From Motacilla alba alba (lineage: Eukaryota; Chordata; Aves; Passeriformes; Motacillidae): DNA of 64,000 nucleotides. A program made the position numbers and the translations under genes. Positions 23,546 to 37,300 of this stretch are shown here, in pieces. Where the stretch lies: the NCBI RefSeq assembly GCF_015832195.1, contig NC_052019.1, positions 45,759,016 through 45,823,015 on the forward strand, written 5' to 3'. The notes under the pieces are model-generated. The model was not told where the DNA came from. It saw nothing but the letters and a program-made list of their open reading frames with translations, and made no database searches. Positions within the stretch are counted from its first letter, which is position 1; every line of letters starts with the position of its first letter.

Positions 23546-26500
23546 GGCTAAGAACCTCAGCAGAGCTTCTGGACCCATACTGTCCTGCTTTTCTAGGACA
23601 AGTATGGGTGATCAGAGGCCCTGCCCTGATTGTAGCTTGCTCCTGGAATGGCTTCATCTGACTGCTCTTCACCAGCTGTGCTGCAGCAGCCCTGCCTCCT
23701 CACATCCCAGCGTGCTTTCCCACTTAGATCTCTCCCCCAGAGCCATTTAGCGTCCGTGTCTCTTGCCACTTCAAAGAATGCCTGGTTTTGATATGCAATG
23801 TCCATATACTTTTGGAGGTACAGCTCATATTTGACGTGTCTTTTCAAATATCAGTGATCCTCAGTGATGGTCCTAAAATATTTGAGGGTCCAGGTTAGTA
23901 TGCAAGGACATTATGTCTTCAAGTTCTTTCCCTTTAAATCCCAGGCTCCTAAACTTTTTGTATGAGTAGCACAGATGATTGCAACTATCTTGTCTTCTCA
24001 ATGGCTTCTAAACAAGCCACCATTTATTTTTCTTGTCCAGCTTGTTTAGGTCTACTTTGAAGCCCGTCTTCTAAAGTTGCCATCACATGATGCTCCTTTT
24101 TCTTGTTTTAATCAGATGATGTCCAGTGTATTTACATAGTTCTCATGCAAGGACACTGCATGGCCAATTACCAGGGAACTAATTAGCAGCTTCTTCCTCA
24201 TGGTTCAAAGAGCCCTATGTATGAGTTCCCATAAGATCATACTGCGCAGCATCACCTTGCAGCAGCCTTGCTGTAAATAAAACATGCTGTTTGCCTCTCT
24301 GCCTTCTCCTTCCTGCTCACCATTTTTGTGTCAGTCTAGGTGCAGGCAGACAGCGCTCCCCGACATCACCAAGAGGAATCCAGCTTCCATGATGCCTTCA
24401 AAACCCTCCCTGAGCTGGAACTGCAGCCTCTCTGTGCTGGTTCTGCACATCAGCAGCTGAGCAGAGCCAGGCTTCTGAGTGCCTGGACACTTTGAGGAGC
24501 TTTAGCCTGGAAAGGGCTGCCTTTTTGGTTCTTCTTAGGCATGATTGTTTTTCTCAAGTTAAGCAGTATTTATAGGATTTCTTTTTACAGGTTTCAGTAT
24601 TCCAGATTCAGTGAGATCAGTGATATTTAGCATTTGCAAACAGAAACTTCAGAAAAAGCTTGGCATTTTTGATTGTGACTTTTGTAAGTGCTGGAGGGAG
24701 TTAAACATGCAGCTTCTCTTGTGTCTTCTGTTATCTGTTTATTCATAGTGGAAATAACTGTCAGCTTCTTGAATCAAGCTCTGAAAGCCCTTCAGGCATT
24801 TCAGTGGCAATGCTAAGGACTTGTGCCCAGCTTTACTCAGTTTAGCATTTACATTTTTGTCATTGATTCTGAATACATAATGGACCGAGTATATATTCAA
24901 ACAATAACAGGACAGTGTGTACTTGTACACATAATTTTGTACACTTGTTAATGCATTTTTCTCAATCCCTTTGACAGCAGAATGCAGGCTACAGTCTGCT
25001 TTCACTTGGAGGGGCATACAGTACACCTGAAATCCACTGCCCCAGTAGTAGAAATACAGCTCTGCCATCTGCCATGGACTTACCCAGACTGCACTAGAGT
25101 GGGATAAAGCTTTGGAACACCTGCTTTATCATCAACACATTGATGATATGATTGTGTGGGGCAATAAAGCAGAAGTTTTTGAAAAAGGGAAGAAAATTGT
25201 CCAAATCCTTCTGAAAGTTACTTGTTTTTACTGACTCTCAAAAGCAGTGCCTGGCACCTTGAACCCATACAGTGAGAACTAAATGATGAGCAGAGCTTTT
25301 GTTTTACATTAAATTAGCCCATCTTCTCTATTCCAGCTTCCTCTGAATTTGTGTTATACTTACTGGCAAAGAGCATCTAGCATGACCCATTTGTAAGTCA
25401 TATATTTAGATTTATTTTGCCCAAGTGAACAGAAGCCAGTTCCAGAACAGACAATAATATGAGGGCTTTAATAATGATGCCTTATCTTTATCAGTTAGTG
25501 GTACTGCATATGCTGGTGAGGTCTGCTCTACTGCAATATTTCTTCATTTCTGTTGCCTAAGGTGAGCAGTAAGCTTTCTCTTCAGTGTGACACACTCTCA
25601 CAGGACTGGGTGAGCAGTGGTGCTGGAACAGATGACCACCTCCAAACTGCAGTACCTGCTCCCAGTAATGTTTTATCTTCCTTTGTGCAGCTGGATTATG
25701 AATTTCTGGGGATGAAAAGCTGCTTCAGTGCAGAGTTTAAAATGGAAACCAGGACTTTGCCACCCAGCTTTCAAATCCCCTTTTTTAGAGAGTTGGGGGG
25801 AAGGCTTTTTTGCCTTACCAGAGTACCCAGTAGCCTGGAAACCCTAAGCTTGCTCCCACCCTGGTTGGCCTCCAAACTGCTGACCCTTCAGTTTTTTGCT
25901 ATGTGCCTTCCCCTAGCGACTTGGCTTTTTCTGTGGGATAAAGAAAGAGGTTTGTACCTCTGGAAGGTGCTTTAGGCTGCAGGCTGTGTCAAGGAAATGT
26001 CCATATATTAGTTATATGGATAGTTAGATCAGATTTTCCAGCTGTTTATTTTACAAGCCTGTTGCGACATCGTAATGCAGTTAGAGGTTATTAAGACCAA
26101 GTTGTTAATTTTAATGATTTTAATAGACCTGGAGCATTCCTGTTTGACCCAGTACTACTTACTGGCTTACGTTGTATGTTGATATTTTTTTGAAGTGCCA
26201 GATTTGGCAGCTCTCTGAAAGAGTACCTGTATTTCCCAGATACTTGGATGAATTTCTTTCTGCTGCTGTTAACCAACATAGACTTCATAGCTGCATTTGG
26301 ACTAAAATTGAAAGCCATCTGCAGAAAGAAGCCTGATGCTGTTGTTGTGAGCAACATCACTGGCTCATTTTGAAAACGGTGCCTTGTATGTGTCTGCCAG
26401 GCAGAGGCATTGGGTGGAAGGCTGATTGAGAGAGAAAGAAAAGGATCTGGTTTGGTTCAAATGAGGCATAAAATATTGTACCAGCCAAGGAGGCCTAAGA

Positions 26501-27560
26501 AGCTGCCCAACAGACCATGCGACCTTGTTCACTGAAGTGAAGCCTAGCACAAGATGTTTTCAGCCCTCTTCAGATTCCCTGGGAGAAACATCCTGCTGGC
26601 TAAAGCACAACAGAATAAGTATCAACCACCGCTTTTTTCTGTGTTAGTTAAACATATTTTCTTTAGGCTAAAAAGTGCTTCTCCACTAATTCTGTTTTAA
26701 GTTTCAAAGTTTCTAGACTACATTAGCATTTAATCTGCCTTCTACTAGCTGGCAATTTCTAGCCTGATTTGCAGTGATTAAAAAGTAATCTAGGTAGGAT
26801 TTGGTGGTACTCCAGGATTCAGGCATTTTGATCTTTTAAGTAAGATTTTAAACTAAATGTACATTACATGTACACCTTACTTTAAAAAAATAGAATCTGA
26901 GTTTCATTTTTAATGTAGGGACTACTGATGGTTTTCTGATTTACTCAGAATTGTATAACTGTAGCTGCACAATGGGAGAGTACTTTTCATTTGAGTGGTG
27001 GCATCTTTTGTGACTGGTATGAGAAAAGTACAAAAGCAGTTTGTAAGTCTTTACCTGTGGCTGATACATTTTTGCTGTTGTGTTTCAGGAAGCAAACCAG
27101 GCAAAGCTTTCACTAATGCTAGAAGGACAAGTTTTTTCTATACCAGGAGCAACCATAAAAGAATGCTAACTCAGAAAGAGAAGAGACTCAAGGCCATATG
27201 AATACTTGTTTCTCTTACAAAGATTTTCCCAATGTGACTTTCCTAATAGTTTGTCAAGCTTTTCTGTCTATATTTTCTTCAGTGTATGTTGGCACTACAT
27301 GTCTGCTGACTTTTTTGGATCAGCCTTCATTGTTTAATAACTTCAGGTAATGTGTGCAAATCCTGGAATTTATGTATTTGACTGGTTTATGAGTAAGTCC
27401 ATCTCAGTGTTTGTTTAAATCTGCTTGAGTCTTAAGCCATGAAGATGTTGATACCCTACAGATGTATTGCAGGTACTTGCACATGACAAATTTTGTTTCA
27501 TTATGACAAATTGTCAAGTGGGAGTGCTGATTGGGCTACATGACGTGGAACCTGTTGGAA
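23546..27560. other. Intron 1 DNA between CR1 copies
   Basis: No gene or clear repeat is recognised. Open frames of up to 140 codons (25,553-25,975) have no family features. Confidence 0.55.
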
Positions 27561-28012
27561 TGAGTCCAAATGAGGCCATGAAGATGATCAGAGGACTGGA
27601 ACACCTCTCCTGTGAAAACAGTTGGAGAGAGTTTGATTTGTTTCTTCCTGGAGGAGTTTCTGGGGAGACCTTAGAGCAGCTTTCCAGTACCCAAAGGGGG
27701 GCTATAAGAGAGCTGGAGAGGCACAGTTTGCGAAGTCACATAGTGATAGGAGAAGGGGTAATGGCTTTAAACTGAATGTAGATTTAGATGGGATGTAAGG
27801 AAGAAATTCTTTACTGTGGGGGTGATGAGGCACTGAGAGCAGGTTGACTGGAGAAGCTGTGGATCTCCATCCCTGAAAGTGTTCAAGGCCAGGCTGGAGG
27901 GGGCTTTGAGTAATGTGGTCTAATGGAACACGTCCCTGCCCACAGCCAAGGAGGTTGGAAATAGATGATCTTAAGTGTCTCTTCCAACAAAAGCCATGCC
28001 ATGATTCTATGG
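27561..28012 (+). mobile_element. CR1 LINE 3' fragment, sense
   Basis: The sequence follows the CR1 consensus from the end of the reverse-transcriptase ORF to the 3' tip: GAAGATGATCAGAGGACTGG, CACCTCTCCTGTGA, GGGGAGACCTTAGAGCAGC, GGGGTAATGGCTTTAAACTG, AGGAAGAAATTCTTTACTGT, GTGTTCAAGGCCAGGCTGGA and the end block CCATGATTCTATGG. The copy is 5'-truncated near 27,561 and its reading frame is broken. The open frame 27,467-27,775 that covers part of it is not a functional gene. Confidence 0.92.
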
Positions 28013-30810
28013 TTTTCCATAAATACACCATAATTAGTAATCGTCTAAATTCTTCCTGGCTGCTTATTAATAAGTTCATAAAAGGCTACACAGCACTTTC
28101 ACTGGTTCAATTCAGTGATTAGGCATGTATGAAGAAACCCATCTAACCAAAGCTGTAGTCTTTGGTTCCTGGTGTCAGTGCTTTGTCCACATGACTTTCA
28201 TGGCTTGCCTCTTACTTTTTCGTGTTATGATCTGTTTAGCTTAAGATATCTTTTGATCTTTGGCTTGTAAGCAGAAGCAATAAACACTTCTGCAATGTGT
28301 CAAGGGCTTTGTAGAGAGAGGAGTCTGTTGTGCCATTAGGTAACAGTTTAGTGAAACCACTTACTCCACTAGACGCTGAAATGCATTTAAATGGTAATCT
28401 TATTTCTAACCCAGGTTAGTCAAATAACTGTATTTGGACTCCTCACCAAAGGTTAGTGTGTTATCCAGTAGGCTGCAGTCACACAAATGTCAGACATTGT
28501 TTTATCACCCTTGAGTAGAAAATAGTGGTATCCTTGAGTTGCATCATGCAGTGTCTCAATTTTATGGCACCGCTCAAAAGCAGATGTAACAAGCATTGTT
28601 TTGTTTTTATTGTGCCTGCAGTCACTGACACATGGGGATAACCCCTGTTTCCATTTCACTGTGCATGGTGTGTACTCTTGTGTTTTACATCATTGCATTT
28701 TACTTGGTACCAGCCTGGACTGTGGTCCTGCATGAGGCAGAACCTTCTCTCACTCTGGGAGCTGCTTCCAGTTCACCTCAGGATGAAGATGCAGCAAATC
28801 TGCATGCAAAAATGAAACATGCAGGCCCAGGTTTCAACCATATTAGAGTTTTTGAATATTGAAAATCTTTGATTTACATTCTTCAATCCTATAGTGAATG
28901 TGAACTAGGTCTAAAAATGCAACGTGCTGTACATTTTAAAGTTCATATAAGTTTATTTCATTGACTTCAGAGAAGATTTAGAACCTTTTAGGGTTACTTT
29001 TTCAAGTGAAATATAGAACAATGCTGTTACTGTTCTTTTGTATATAATTCTGTTCTGTGACTTCTTCAGTTATGTACAGTACATTTTTGGTATTACTTGG
29101 GTAACGTTCCTCAGTCTGATAAGAGGTTAATTTAGAAGACCTAATTTTTATACTTCTGTCATTTTAGCAATGTGGTCTGGAATATATTAGCAGAGTTTTC
29201 AGCATTGTAAATTTGTCATCTTCTGTAAGTAGATTCATAAGTCAGAACCAAATTCTAAGTCAAGTAAGTAAGAAATAAAGTATCAAGTACAGACTGCCAG
29301 AATCAAAAAGCACAAAGGTTTAAGGAAGAAAAAAGCACAGGTTTTAATGAGATGTAATGTTCTTACCTTGCAGAAAAAGTTCTCTAGAGAAAGATCACTG
29401 TTGTCTTTAGGCTATTATCTAGAGTCATATGTTTTTCTACTAACAGCTAATCTCTAATACAATTACTGTTCAGTTATAAAATAATTTTCCTTGAGACACA
29501 AAGGCTCTCTTCTCTTATTTAGTGTTTCTTGTTTTCACTCTGCATAGGTGGGACCATAGTAACTGTCCTACTACACAACAGACATAGCAGACCAAAGACA
29601 AGCACAGCAGTGTTTTGCCAATTTTCCAATAGATTAAATAAGGCAAAATCAGGTAGCCAAATTCCTGAGAGCATTGCAACTTCAACATGTGAGATCTGGG
29701 AATCTGGATGCTCTGCACAGGACTTCACATGGGAGTTAACTATGGAGACAGACTCTGTATTTAAATGGTGATCTTTCAGAAGGTGATAAAATAATATCTT
29801 AACATTTACATAAGCTATTCCTCAGTAACAAAAGGTGATGCAGGAACCTGCACAGGTTGATGTGACTAGACTAGAGTGTCAATACAGAATGACAATACTG
29901 CTGTTCCTTTACTACCTATTATCAATAGAAGAATGATGGACAGCCCAAACTGCAAACTCATGTAGACACTGCATGCTCTTTCCCCATTCCCATGCTTGCA
30001 GAACTGTGCAGAGATCCATCTGTTCTTCTCTGCACTTCAGTGTGGGGAGAGAAAAATCACAGGTTTGCAATGTTTTTAGGCTCAGTCACAGTCTTCACAG
30101 AAGGCAAATTTTGAAACTGTTTTAGAAGATCATAATGAATGAATCAGCTAGCCCTGTACTTTTCAGTTGTTAGAATGATTACATAATTCTATATTAGATT
30201 TAGTTCAATTCAGTGTAGTTCAGGCAAAATAGCAGGGAAATAAGCAGGAAGACTGGAGAATGAGTCAAGGGGGGAAAAAAAATCACCAAAACCTGGTCAC
30301 CTGCTCAGTGTCTCAAAGGCTTAAAAAATTAGCTTATTTGCAAAGAACTTCAAGCTGCCATTTCCTGTAAGACCAAAAGGAATTCTCTGTATTCTGTATA
30401 GTCTTTTTGGATCACTCCTTATGGCTTCAAAGTGTAAAAGTGGCTAAAACTTTTTAGCCACCTTTACACTTTTTTAAAACTTTATATTTGCTTAATGTAG
30501 AAAGGGGCTATGTATTTTTTAACCTCTTCTTTCAGTCCAGGATGGAGAGAATTGGAAAGAGAAGAAGAAAACAGCCTATAAAGCATGATCTGGACCTTTC
30601 TTTGCAGACCTGATTAACCTGGGGAGCTCTTAGCAATTATGGGGTTTGTCTTTATAGGGTCTCTTCAGTGCTGGGCTATGTAAACAGGAAACAATTGGAG
30701 GAGAAATACAGTGCTCTATTTCCATTGCATTTCCTGTGCAACACTGTGGGCTGAGCCATTTGGGAATTTCCCCTTAATTGCACCCTTGGTTGTGAGAGGT
30801 GTGTTGATTG
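28013..30810. other. Intron 1 DNA, AT-rich, with a palindrome
   Basis: No gene is recognised. The stretch is AT-rich and contains the palindrome at 30,429-30,472, described separately. Confidence 0.55.
30429..30472. repeat. Near-perfect palindrome, 21-bp arms
   Basis: Positions 30,429-30,449 pair with 30,452-30,472 across a two-base centre (CT at 30,450-30,451). The only mismatch is A30,439 against C30,462. The arm runs AAAGTGTAAAAGTGGCTAAA. In a minus-strand RNA the mismatch would be a G-U wobble, giving an unbroken stem. The two-base loop makes it unlike a microRNA precursor. It could form a cruciform, or be a decayed remnant of an inverted-repeat element. Confidence 0.9.
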
Positions 30811-31390
30811 AGCTTCAACAAGACCCAAGTCCTGAATCCCAGACTTCATCCACAACAACCCTGGGCAGTGCAACAGGCTGTGGGGAAAGAGAGGTTGGAA
30901 AGTGGCCCCATGGAAAATTATCTGGAGATCCTGGTTAACAGCCAGCTGAAAATGAGGTCGCGTATGCCCAGTGGCCAAGAAGGCCAATGGCATCCTGGCT
31001 TGTATCAGCAATAGTGGGGCCAGTGGGACCAGGGCAGTGATGAGGTCCTCAAGTGCTGTGTCCGGTTCTGGACCCCTTACTACAAGAAAGGTATTAAGGT
31101 GCTAGAGTGAGTCCAGAGAAAGATGATGGAGCTGGTGAAGAGTCTGGAGAGTTAAATCCTGTGAGGAGCGACTGAGGGAGCTGAGATTATTTAGCCTGGA
31201 GAAAAGGAGGCTCAGGGGGCCCTTACCGCTCTCTTGTACAATTACCTCATGGGGGTCAGCCTCTTCTCCCAGGCAGCAAGTGACAGGACAAGAGGTCCTT
31301 CATGCCATGGTCTAGTTGACATGGTGGTGTTTGAAGGCTGGACTTCATGATCCTGGAGGTTTTTCCCAAACTTACTGTGTGATTCTGTGT
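30811..31390 (+). mobile_element. CR1 LINE 3' fragment, sense
   Basis: This holds the last part of the reverse-transcriptase ORF and the 3' end of a CR1. Recognisable blocks are AGCTTCAACAAGACCCAAGT (coding the FNK region), CACAACAACCCTGGGCAGTG, GGCCAAGAAGGCCAATGGCA, CATCCTGGCTTGTATCAGCA, ACCCCTTACTACAAGAAAGG, GGAGCGACTGAGGGAGCTGA, TTTAGCCTGGAGAAAAGGAG and CCATGGTCTAGTTGACATGG. It ends in GTGTGATTCTGTGT. A gap relative to consensus after about 31,305 removes much of the 3' untranslated region. It is frame-shifted and inactive. Confidence 0.92.
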
Positions 31391-34300
31391 CTGATTTTAC
31401 CTCACACACCTGCCTACACACACACCTACTTGGAAGTGATTAGGGCAAATTGCCGTGTGTAATGAATGGTGTTTCAGCTCAGTTTGCTGTCTGAAAAAAG
31501 TGAGGGCTGAATTCAGTCCTCAGTTATGCAAGATGAGTTGCAGAGAGATTGTGACCCTCTTGCCAGCCATGGGAGGAGGACAGCATGGTATGGGCTTGGC
31601 ACCATCCTCCCTTCATGCATTCCCAGAGAAGTATCCTCATGATTATGGCTTCTGCTGGTTGCAGGTAGCCACGCTGTGTGACTGGGGAACGCGCCCCTGC
31701 CCTTTGGTCACACGTGAAGTTGTGTGCGTTGCACAAATAAACCTTACCATACATAATCCTCTGAGCTCTCTGGGATGAGCTGCACTGCTTGCCTTGGGGC
31801 TTCGTGTTTGTTGCCATGTTGCCGTAGTAATAGTAACGGCATTGCTTCAAATCAAAAGAGTAGGAGACCGTCTGAGGCGGGCAAGTCCTTTGAAAGTATA
31901 GTGAATGCCAGCAAAGTGAAACTAGGACATCAGGGTATGTATAACCCCTTGAAAGTTCAAGGAACTGGTGCATAATTAATAGCAGTAACCAAAGCAGAGC
32001 AGCAGCTGAACATTGGTCTTGGCTTTGTTTTGGTAACTGCTTGGTATGTCCATTTTCTTGACTGAGAAGGAGCAAAACTAGAGGCAGATGTCATTGCTAT
32101 CAAACTCAACTCGATGCCACTGTCAAGCTTTATCACTGTTGAAGATCTCAGAATTATGTTGTTCTTTCATTTGCCTCCAGAGATGCATTAGTTCTGAGGT
32201 ATCCAAAGGATGAATTTGGCTGCATATACAGTAAAAGCTTCTAGATTTGCCCAAGATGACTAAGATCTTTCCAGATTTCTGTAGTGCTGATTCAGAGGAA
32301 GATGCAGGCAGTTGTTCTCAAACTCCTCCTGTAAGTCTGCAATTAAAATCTGTAGGGTTTTTTGATACTTGCTGGATTATTCATCTGGATTATCCAGAAG
32401 ATGTAGCTGTGCTGTAGGGATGGATGCACACAGACATGTAAACTTTTGAAAGGCAATTTTAATGGAAAAAACTATGAAATGACACAGCATGGGAATTACT
32501 GCCAAAAAATGCTGTAAGCCACAGAAAGGTAAGTAAAAAATAAATGCATGGTCAAACTTAAAATAAATTATTTTATGTTGGTTTGTTTGTTTGGCTGGCT
32601 GATGACACATGCACTCTTTGGTAAGATGATTTGTCTTGGTGTGATTGAGATATGTATCTAAAGATCACTTGTTGGATTAGAAGTTCCTGTGTGAAATGCC
32701 ATTTGGCTTCTGCCCCCTAAAATGCTTTTCATTAAAAAGCGTTTTATTATCATCTGGCATGAAATATGAGATTGGATTGATAATGTATTCATAGCTATGG
32801 AAAAGAATACCTTTTGAACCTATGCACATGATGCAGAATTAACTCTTTTTATGTTGTTGTATTTGGAGGGATGGTATTTAAATTACAACCTAGAATAATT
32901 ACAGGAAAACAAACAATTACATACAAGCATCTGATGTTTTAGAAGTTCAGTTTCTTAAATCTATTTGCTGAATAAATGTCACCTTGCTGGAACTTGCACA
33001 ACCGGGTGATGTGTTCACTTGCACAATCCAGAGCAATTCAAACAAGGCAAGAGGACAAAGATAAACTTGGTTTTGTAATGATAATGCCAAAGGCCTTTAT
33101 TTTTGTGCAATTAAAATTTCACCTCAAAATTGCGTAGTGAGTTGTTTGCAAAGCATTTGCTTTGATTCTTCAGCCTTCTTATTCCAAGAAAGATATGTAA
33201 AACATGTGTCAGACAGGTGCTGAGCTGCACTTTCTTCAGAGCTCTTCTGGGCTGTGATGCTTGCTTCTGATGAGGTAGTGGTTGAGGTGTCAGGTGGTGC
33301 TTTCAGGTGTCGTCATCCTAAGTTTGTCTGCTTTCATATTTCTTCCCAAGGGCTGAGAATAACCTCCAGTGAAACGTTGGTGGGTAGCTTAACCATTTTG
33401 CTGTTAGTCTTGTGCCTCTCAGCCTCTGAGTGCTTTGGTATTCATTTTTTATAGCAAGAAGGAGGAAATCCCAGCTATTCTTGATTGTTTGTAATCTTTG
33501 ATGAAGTGCCTTGTAGAGAAATCAAGCACACACAGCCCATGTTTAATGGTACATCCAGTGTGCTTGGGGGTCCTCTGATTTCAAGCAGCTCTTTTGGAGA
33601 ATGTGCCAGTGCATCAGCGGTTGTTCTTATAGATAGGTCAGGTTTTTCCTTCCACATGCTCAAGCCAATGACCAAAGAGACAAACATGGAATAAAGTAAA
33701 AAAAATTGTTTTGAATATTGAAAAAAAAAATTATGTATGTATCCAGCATTGACACTATTATTGCAAAGATATAAAAGTTGTGAAAGAGCTCTCAGATGAT
33801 TCAAGGACCACAGAAGATGCCCTCTGAGGAAAAATGTAAGCATTTAGCTGATGATTTCATCCAAAATTGTCAGCACCAGAAAAGAAAGAAAATACTGAGC
33901 ACTTAAGAGTTCTTCTGTCTTTTAAAGGGACGATGAGCAAGGGTCTGTGCCTGAGAGGTGAAGTCCTATGCACAGCATTTGTGGCTGGTAATAAGCCTGA
34001 TTATGCATTGGAGCAAATTAGTAACCTACATCAGGAGACTACTGTAAAATGTTTTGGCACCTAGGAAAATTTTGTCCTTTCCTTAAGTGTTTCCTGTCAG
34101 TTCTTGTGATAATCACATCTTTAGAAAAAGCATATATTTTTATCAGTCCCTAGGAAGAAGCCTTCAGTGTAGAATTTCTGGAATTTCAGTAGTGAAAGAA
34201 GGTTCAGAAATGGTCTTACTTTAACTGCCATACACAGTTCTTCATGTGTACCATTTCATGTGTTCCCAGCGTTGATGATGGCATTCTGGTACCTAAGGTT

Positions 34301-37300
34301 CGTTGTCACATAAACAGCTGCTGGAGATGAGATTCATCCCTTTCTTTACTCTTGCTCACTGTTGTTCACAGGGTCAACTTAAATGTATGTTCAGTCTGTT
34401 ACCTGAATAGGTTTATTAGATTAGTTTTATTTATTTGTTGCTGTGAGTGTAACAATATTTAGAGATATCACTGCCTTTAATTTTCCACTGGATTATCACG
34501 TTTGTTTACTTATACCTTTGACCAAATTATTCAGCCAGAAGTTGAAGCTAGAATGAGGAAAATGAGGAAACTAAAAATACTGAGCTTTGGTATGGGTAGC
34601 AAACCAATTTTTTTTTTCTGAAAGCAAAAAGTTTTTGCAGTGGGTAAAGTCAGGGGATGACAGAATTTTTGATCAAATACTGCTGCTCAGAACTGCCACT
34701 TGGGTTTCAGAAACCAAATTTTCAGATAAAATAAAACTAAATACTTAGAAAAAATTATTAAACCCTTGTGAATTAAGTTTGCATCAACGTGTAATTTTCT
34801 GCTCCATTGCTGGAACTGAATTGAATGCTGCCTAATTTTATTTTTTTTTTTCCGTAAGGCAGTAGTTCTGAGAGTTTAATGATAACAATTTAAAAGCATT
34901 CTTTGCTGATTCCTTTGTGGGCAAACACAAAAGAAGTGGACTGAGGATATCACATCTGAACGCTGTCTGCTATCACAGGTGTGATGGGCTGGGTCTGAGA
35001 AAGCAGTTTTGGGGTTTGTTCCAATTAAATTCCCTCTCCTCCCCATACATCCCAATATCAGTATGCACACTGTGTGTATATAGGGTGTGTGGAGGTATTG
35101 CTTCTGCTCGGTGCAAGAGACATAGATGTTCCAGATGCTAGGTTTTGCAAGCTTTTCTTTTCCTAAATGTTTGTTAATGAAAAGCCCATTATTGGCTGCT
35201 TCTGGAGCAGAGGCAGGACAGTTGATGGTGGGCAGCAGAGAGGAGCCTGTCTCTTATGTAAAAGATGTTTCACCAGTCCAGCTGAGCTCTGGGCAGTCCC
35301 TGTGGGTGCTCTGCTCTAGCAGCAAGTGACCTCCTGCTGTCTGCAGGGACACAGTGACTCAGTAGCAGACACATCCCATACAAACACCGCAGCACTGATG
35401 GGAGAGTGCTCAAACACAGCAGCCAGCAGGGATTTGAACAGTGTCTGTGCTTGAGAAAATGAATCAGAGGCAATGAAAAAAACCACCCTAAACGGCTGGA
35501 AATTAAAAAAAAAAACAAAACCCAGCAACCAAAACCAAACCCCACATAACAACCATAGCACACTGATCTGCTTATTGAGATGTGTGTGTGTGTTTGTCCT
35601 TCTCTCTCTCTCTTTCTAGTAATTTTGCCCACTGTTACTTGGTATGCCTGATTTTTGAAAGACTGGGATTGTTTTTTATTAAGAAACTAACAAAAGCACT
35701 ATGTCAATTAGTCAATTGTTGTGGAAGCAGGCTGCTTATTTTAGTTTATTGTAGGAGTAAAATATGCAGTTAGGTCAGCAGAGACTAGCTAAGCCTTGTA
35801 AAGCTGCTTATGTTGTATTAGAGAACCTGTAAAGTAAGGGGAGGCTCATTATTTCTTATTCAAAGTTATTTCAGGAATGTCACTGTGAAGTGCAGAAGAT
35901 CCCACTTCAGAAGAATCCCAAATATTTGGAAAAAAAAGAAATTATCATTGCAAACAATAAAAAGATCTGTCAGTAGTACAACAGTGCCATACCTTGCTGT
36001 TTGAGGAAAAATATAAATACAGAATAAAGTGCCCCATTTCTAGGGAATCAAAGCTTTGTGTTCAAGCAGTGCTGTTAAAAGTGCACATTCTTCCTGTCAA
36101 GTCTCTGAATTCAGACAGATTTGGTTTTGCTACATTGAAGCAATTCTTCTGTTGCCTTTGCCTTGTAATATCAATATGTTTTGGAAGCTGCCATCCAATC
36201 CGTTTAGAATAACTATTAAAGTCAATAAATAATTTGATGTGGCTGTAGTTAAGATGACTGATGGTGTGGCTTCCTAGAGTAAAGCACTAGCCACTCATCA
36301 AGACACTCTAGTGTGTCAAAGGTTCTTTTGGTTGGAGCCTTTTTTAGTGTTGAGGGTTTTATTCAGGAAGGTTGTCTGTGCACAAGTAGGTGTTTATGCA
36401 GCGACTGCAGGGCTGACTTCATAACCCAGCTGGAGACAAACAAGTGAAAGCATGGAGCAGCTGGGTTATTACTGAGGGTGCATGTGTAATTTAGGGAAAG
36501 TCACGTTTGTTTATGTGGTGTCAGATTTGGAGGGTTCTTAACTAATTGAAGAATTATTTGTTTGAATCTTAACACATGGCATTCATTATTCTGCTGCAGT
36601 ATTTGTGTGAAATCTGGAAATGGTGGGAAAAGAGTACCTGTGAGCAGGCCAGTATCAATGGAGTTACGGCTGCACCACGTAATGTGAAAGTTTCCCTTTG
36701 AAATGTGCATGAAGTGAGATGCTTAGCCTTGGATATCTACTGTGTCTCAAGGTTTTCAAAGTGACTAATGGTTATAATGTCTCCCCACGAGTCTCCTGGT
36801 CAGAAATACCTAATGAGAGTCTGCAAAAGGTCCTGAGCAGCTCTGCTCTGAAAGCCAGACTGGCCACCAAGATCTTGGCCACAAGCATTTATAGTCACTA
36901 TTCCCTGCAACATCTAAGGGAACACTGCTCAAAAAGTTGTTCTTGGCTCTTTCATGTACTGCCAATTGCTGAGGCTCAGTTATATATATGTAAATGTAAA
37001 CATATGACAGTTTCCCAGTTAGATCAGTGAGTGGTTTTTACCCAAGCTGCAATCCCTTTTCTTTTTAAAAAAAGGTGAGTTACAAGTACTATCCTCTATG
37101 ACATGACTAAATGCTAAGTATCGATCATTGTTTTTTAAAAATTCATGAAATAACAACATCCTGCAAGTATTTAATTTATCCTGCATCTGCACGCATGGAC
37201 ATTGAAAGGCTATAGCCTGTAACTACATTTGAAAGAGTGCTCTGATCATAATGTCAAATCCACAGAGGACTGGGTCCCACTCAGCAGTTTTAATTTCATT

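Noticed and set aside
31524..32075. 183-codon minus-strand frame
   Set aside because: No recognised domain, and the DNA has no repeat-derived coding signature. Treated as chance, though a lineage-specific transcript cannot be excluded.
34545..34590. AATGAGGAAAATGAGGAAACTAA, considered as an antisense MIR core
   Set aside because: Only a short purine-rich resemblance with no neighbouring MIR blocks.
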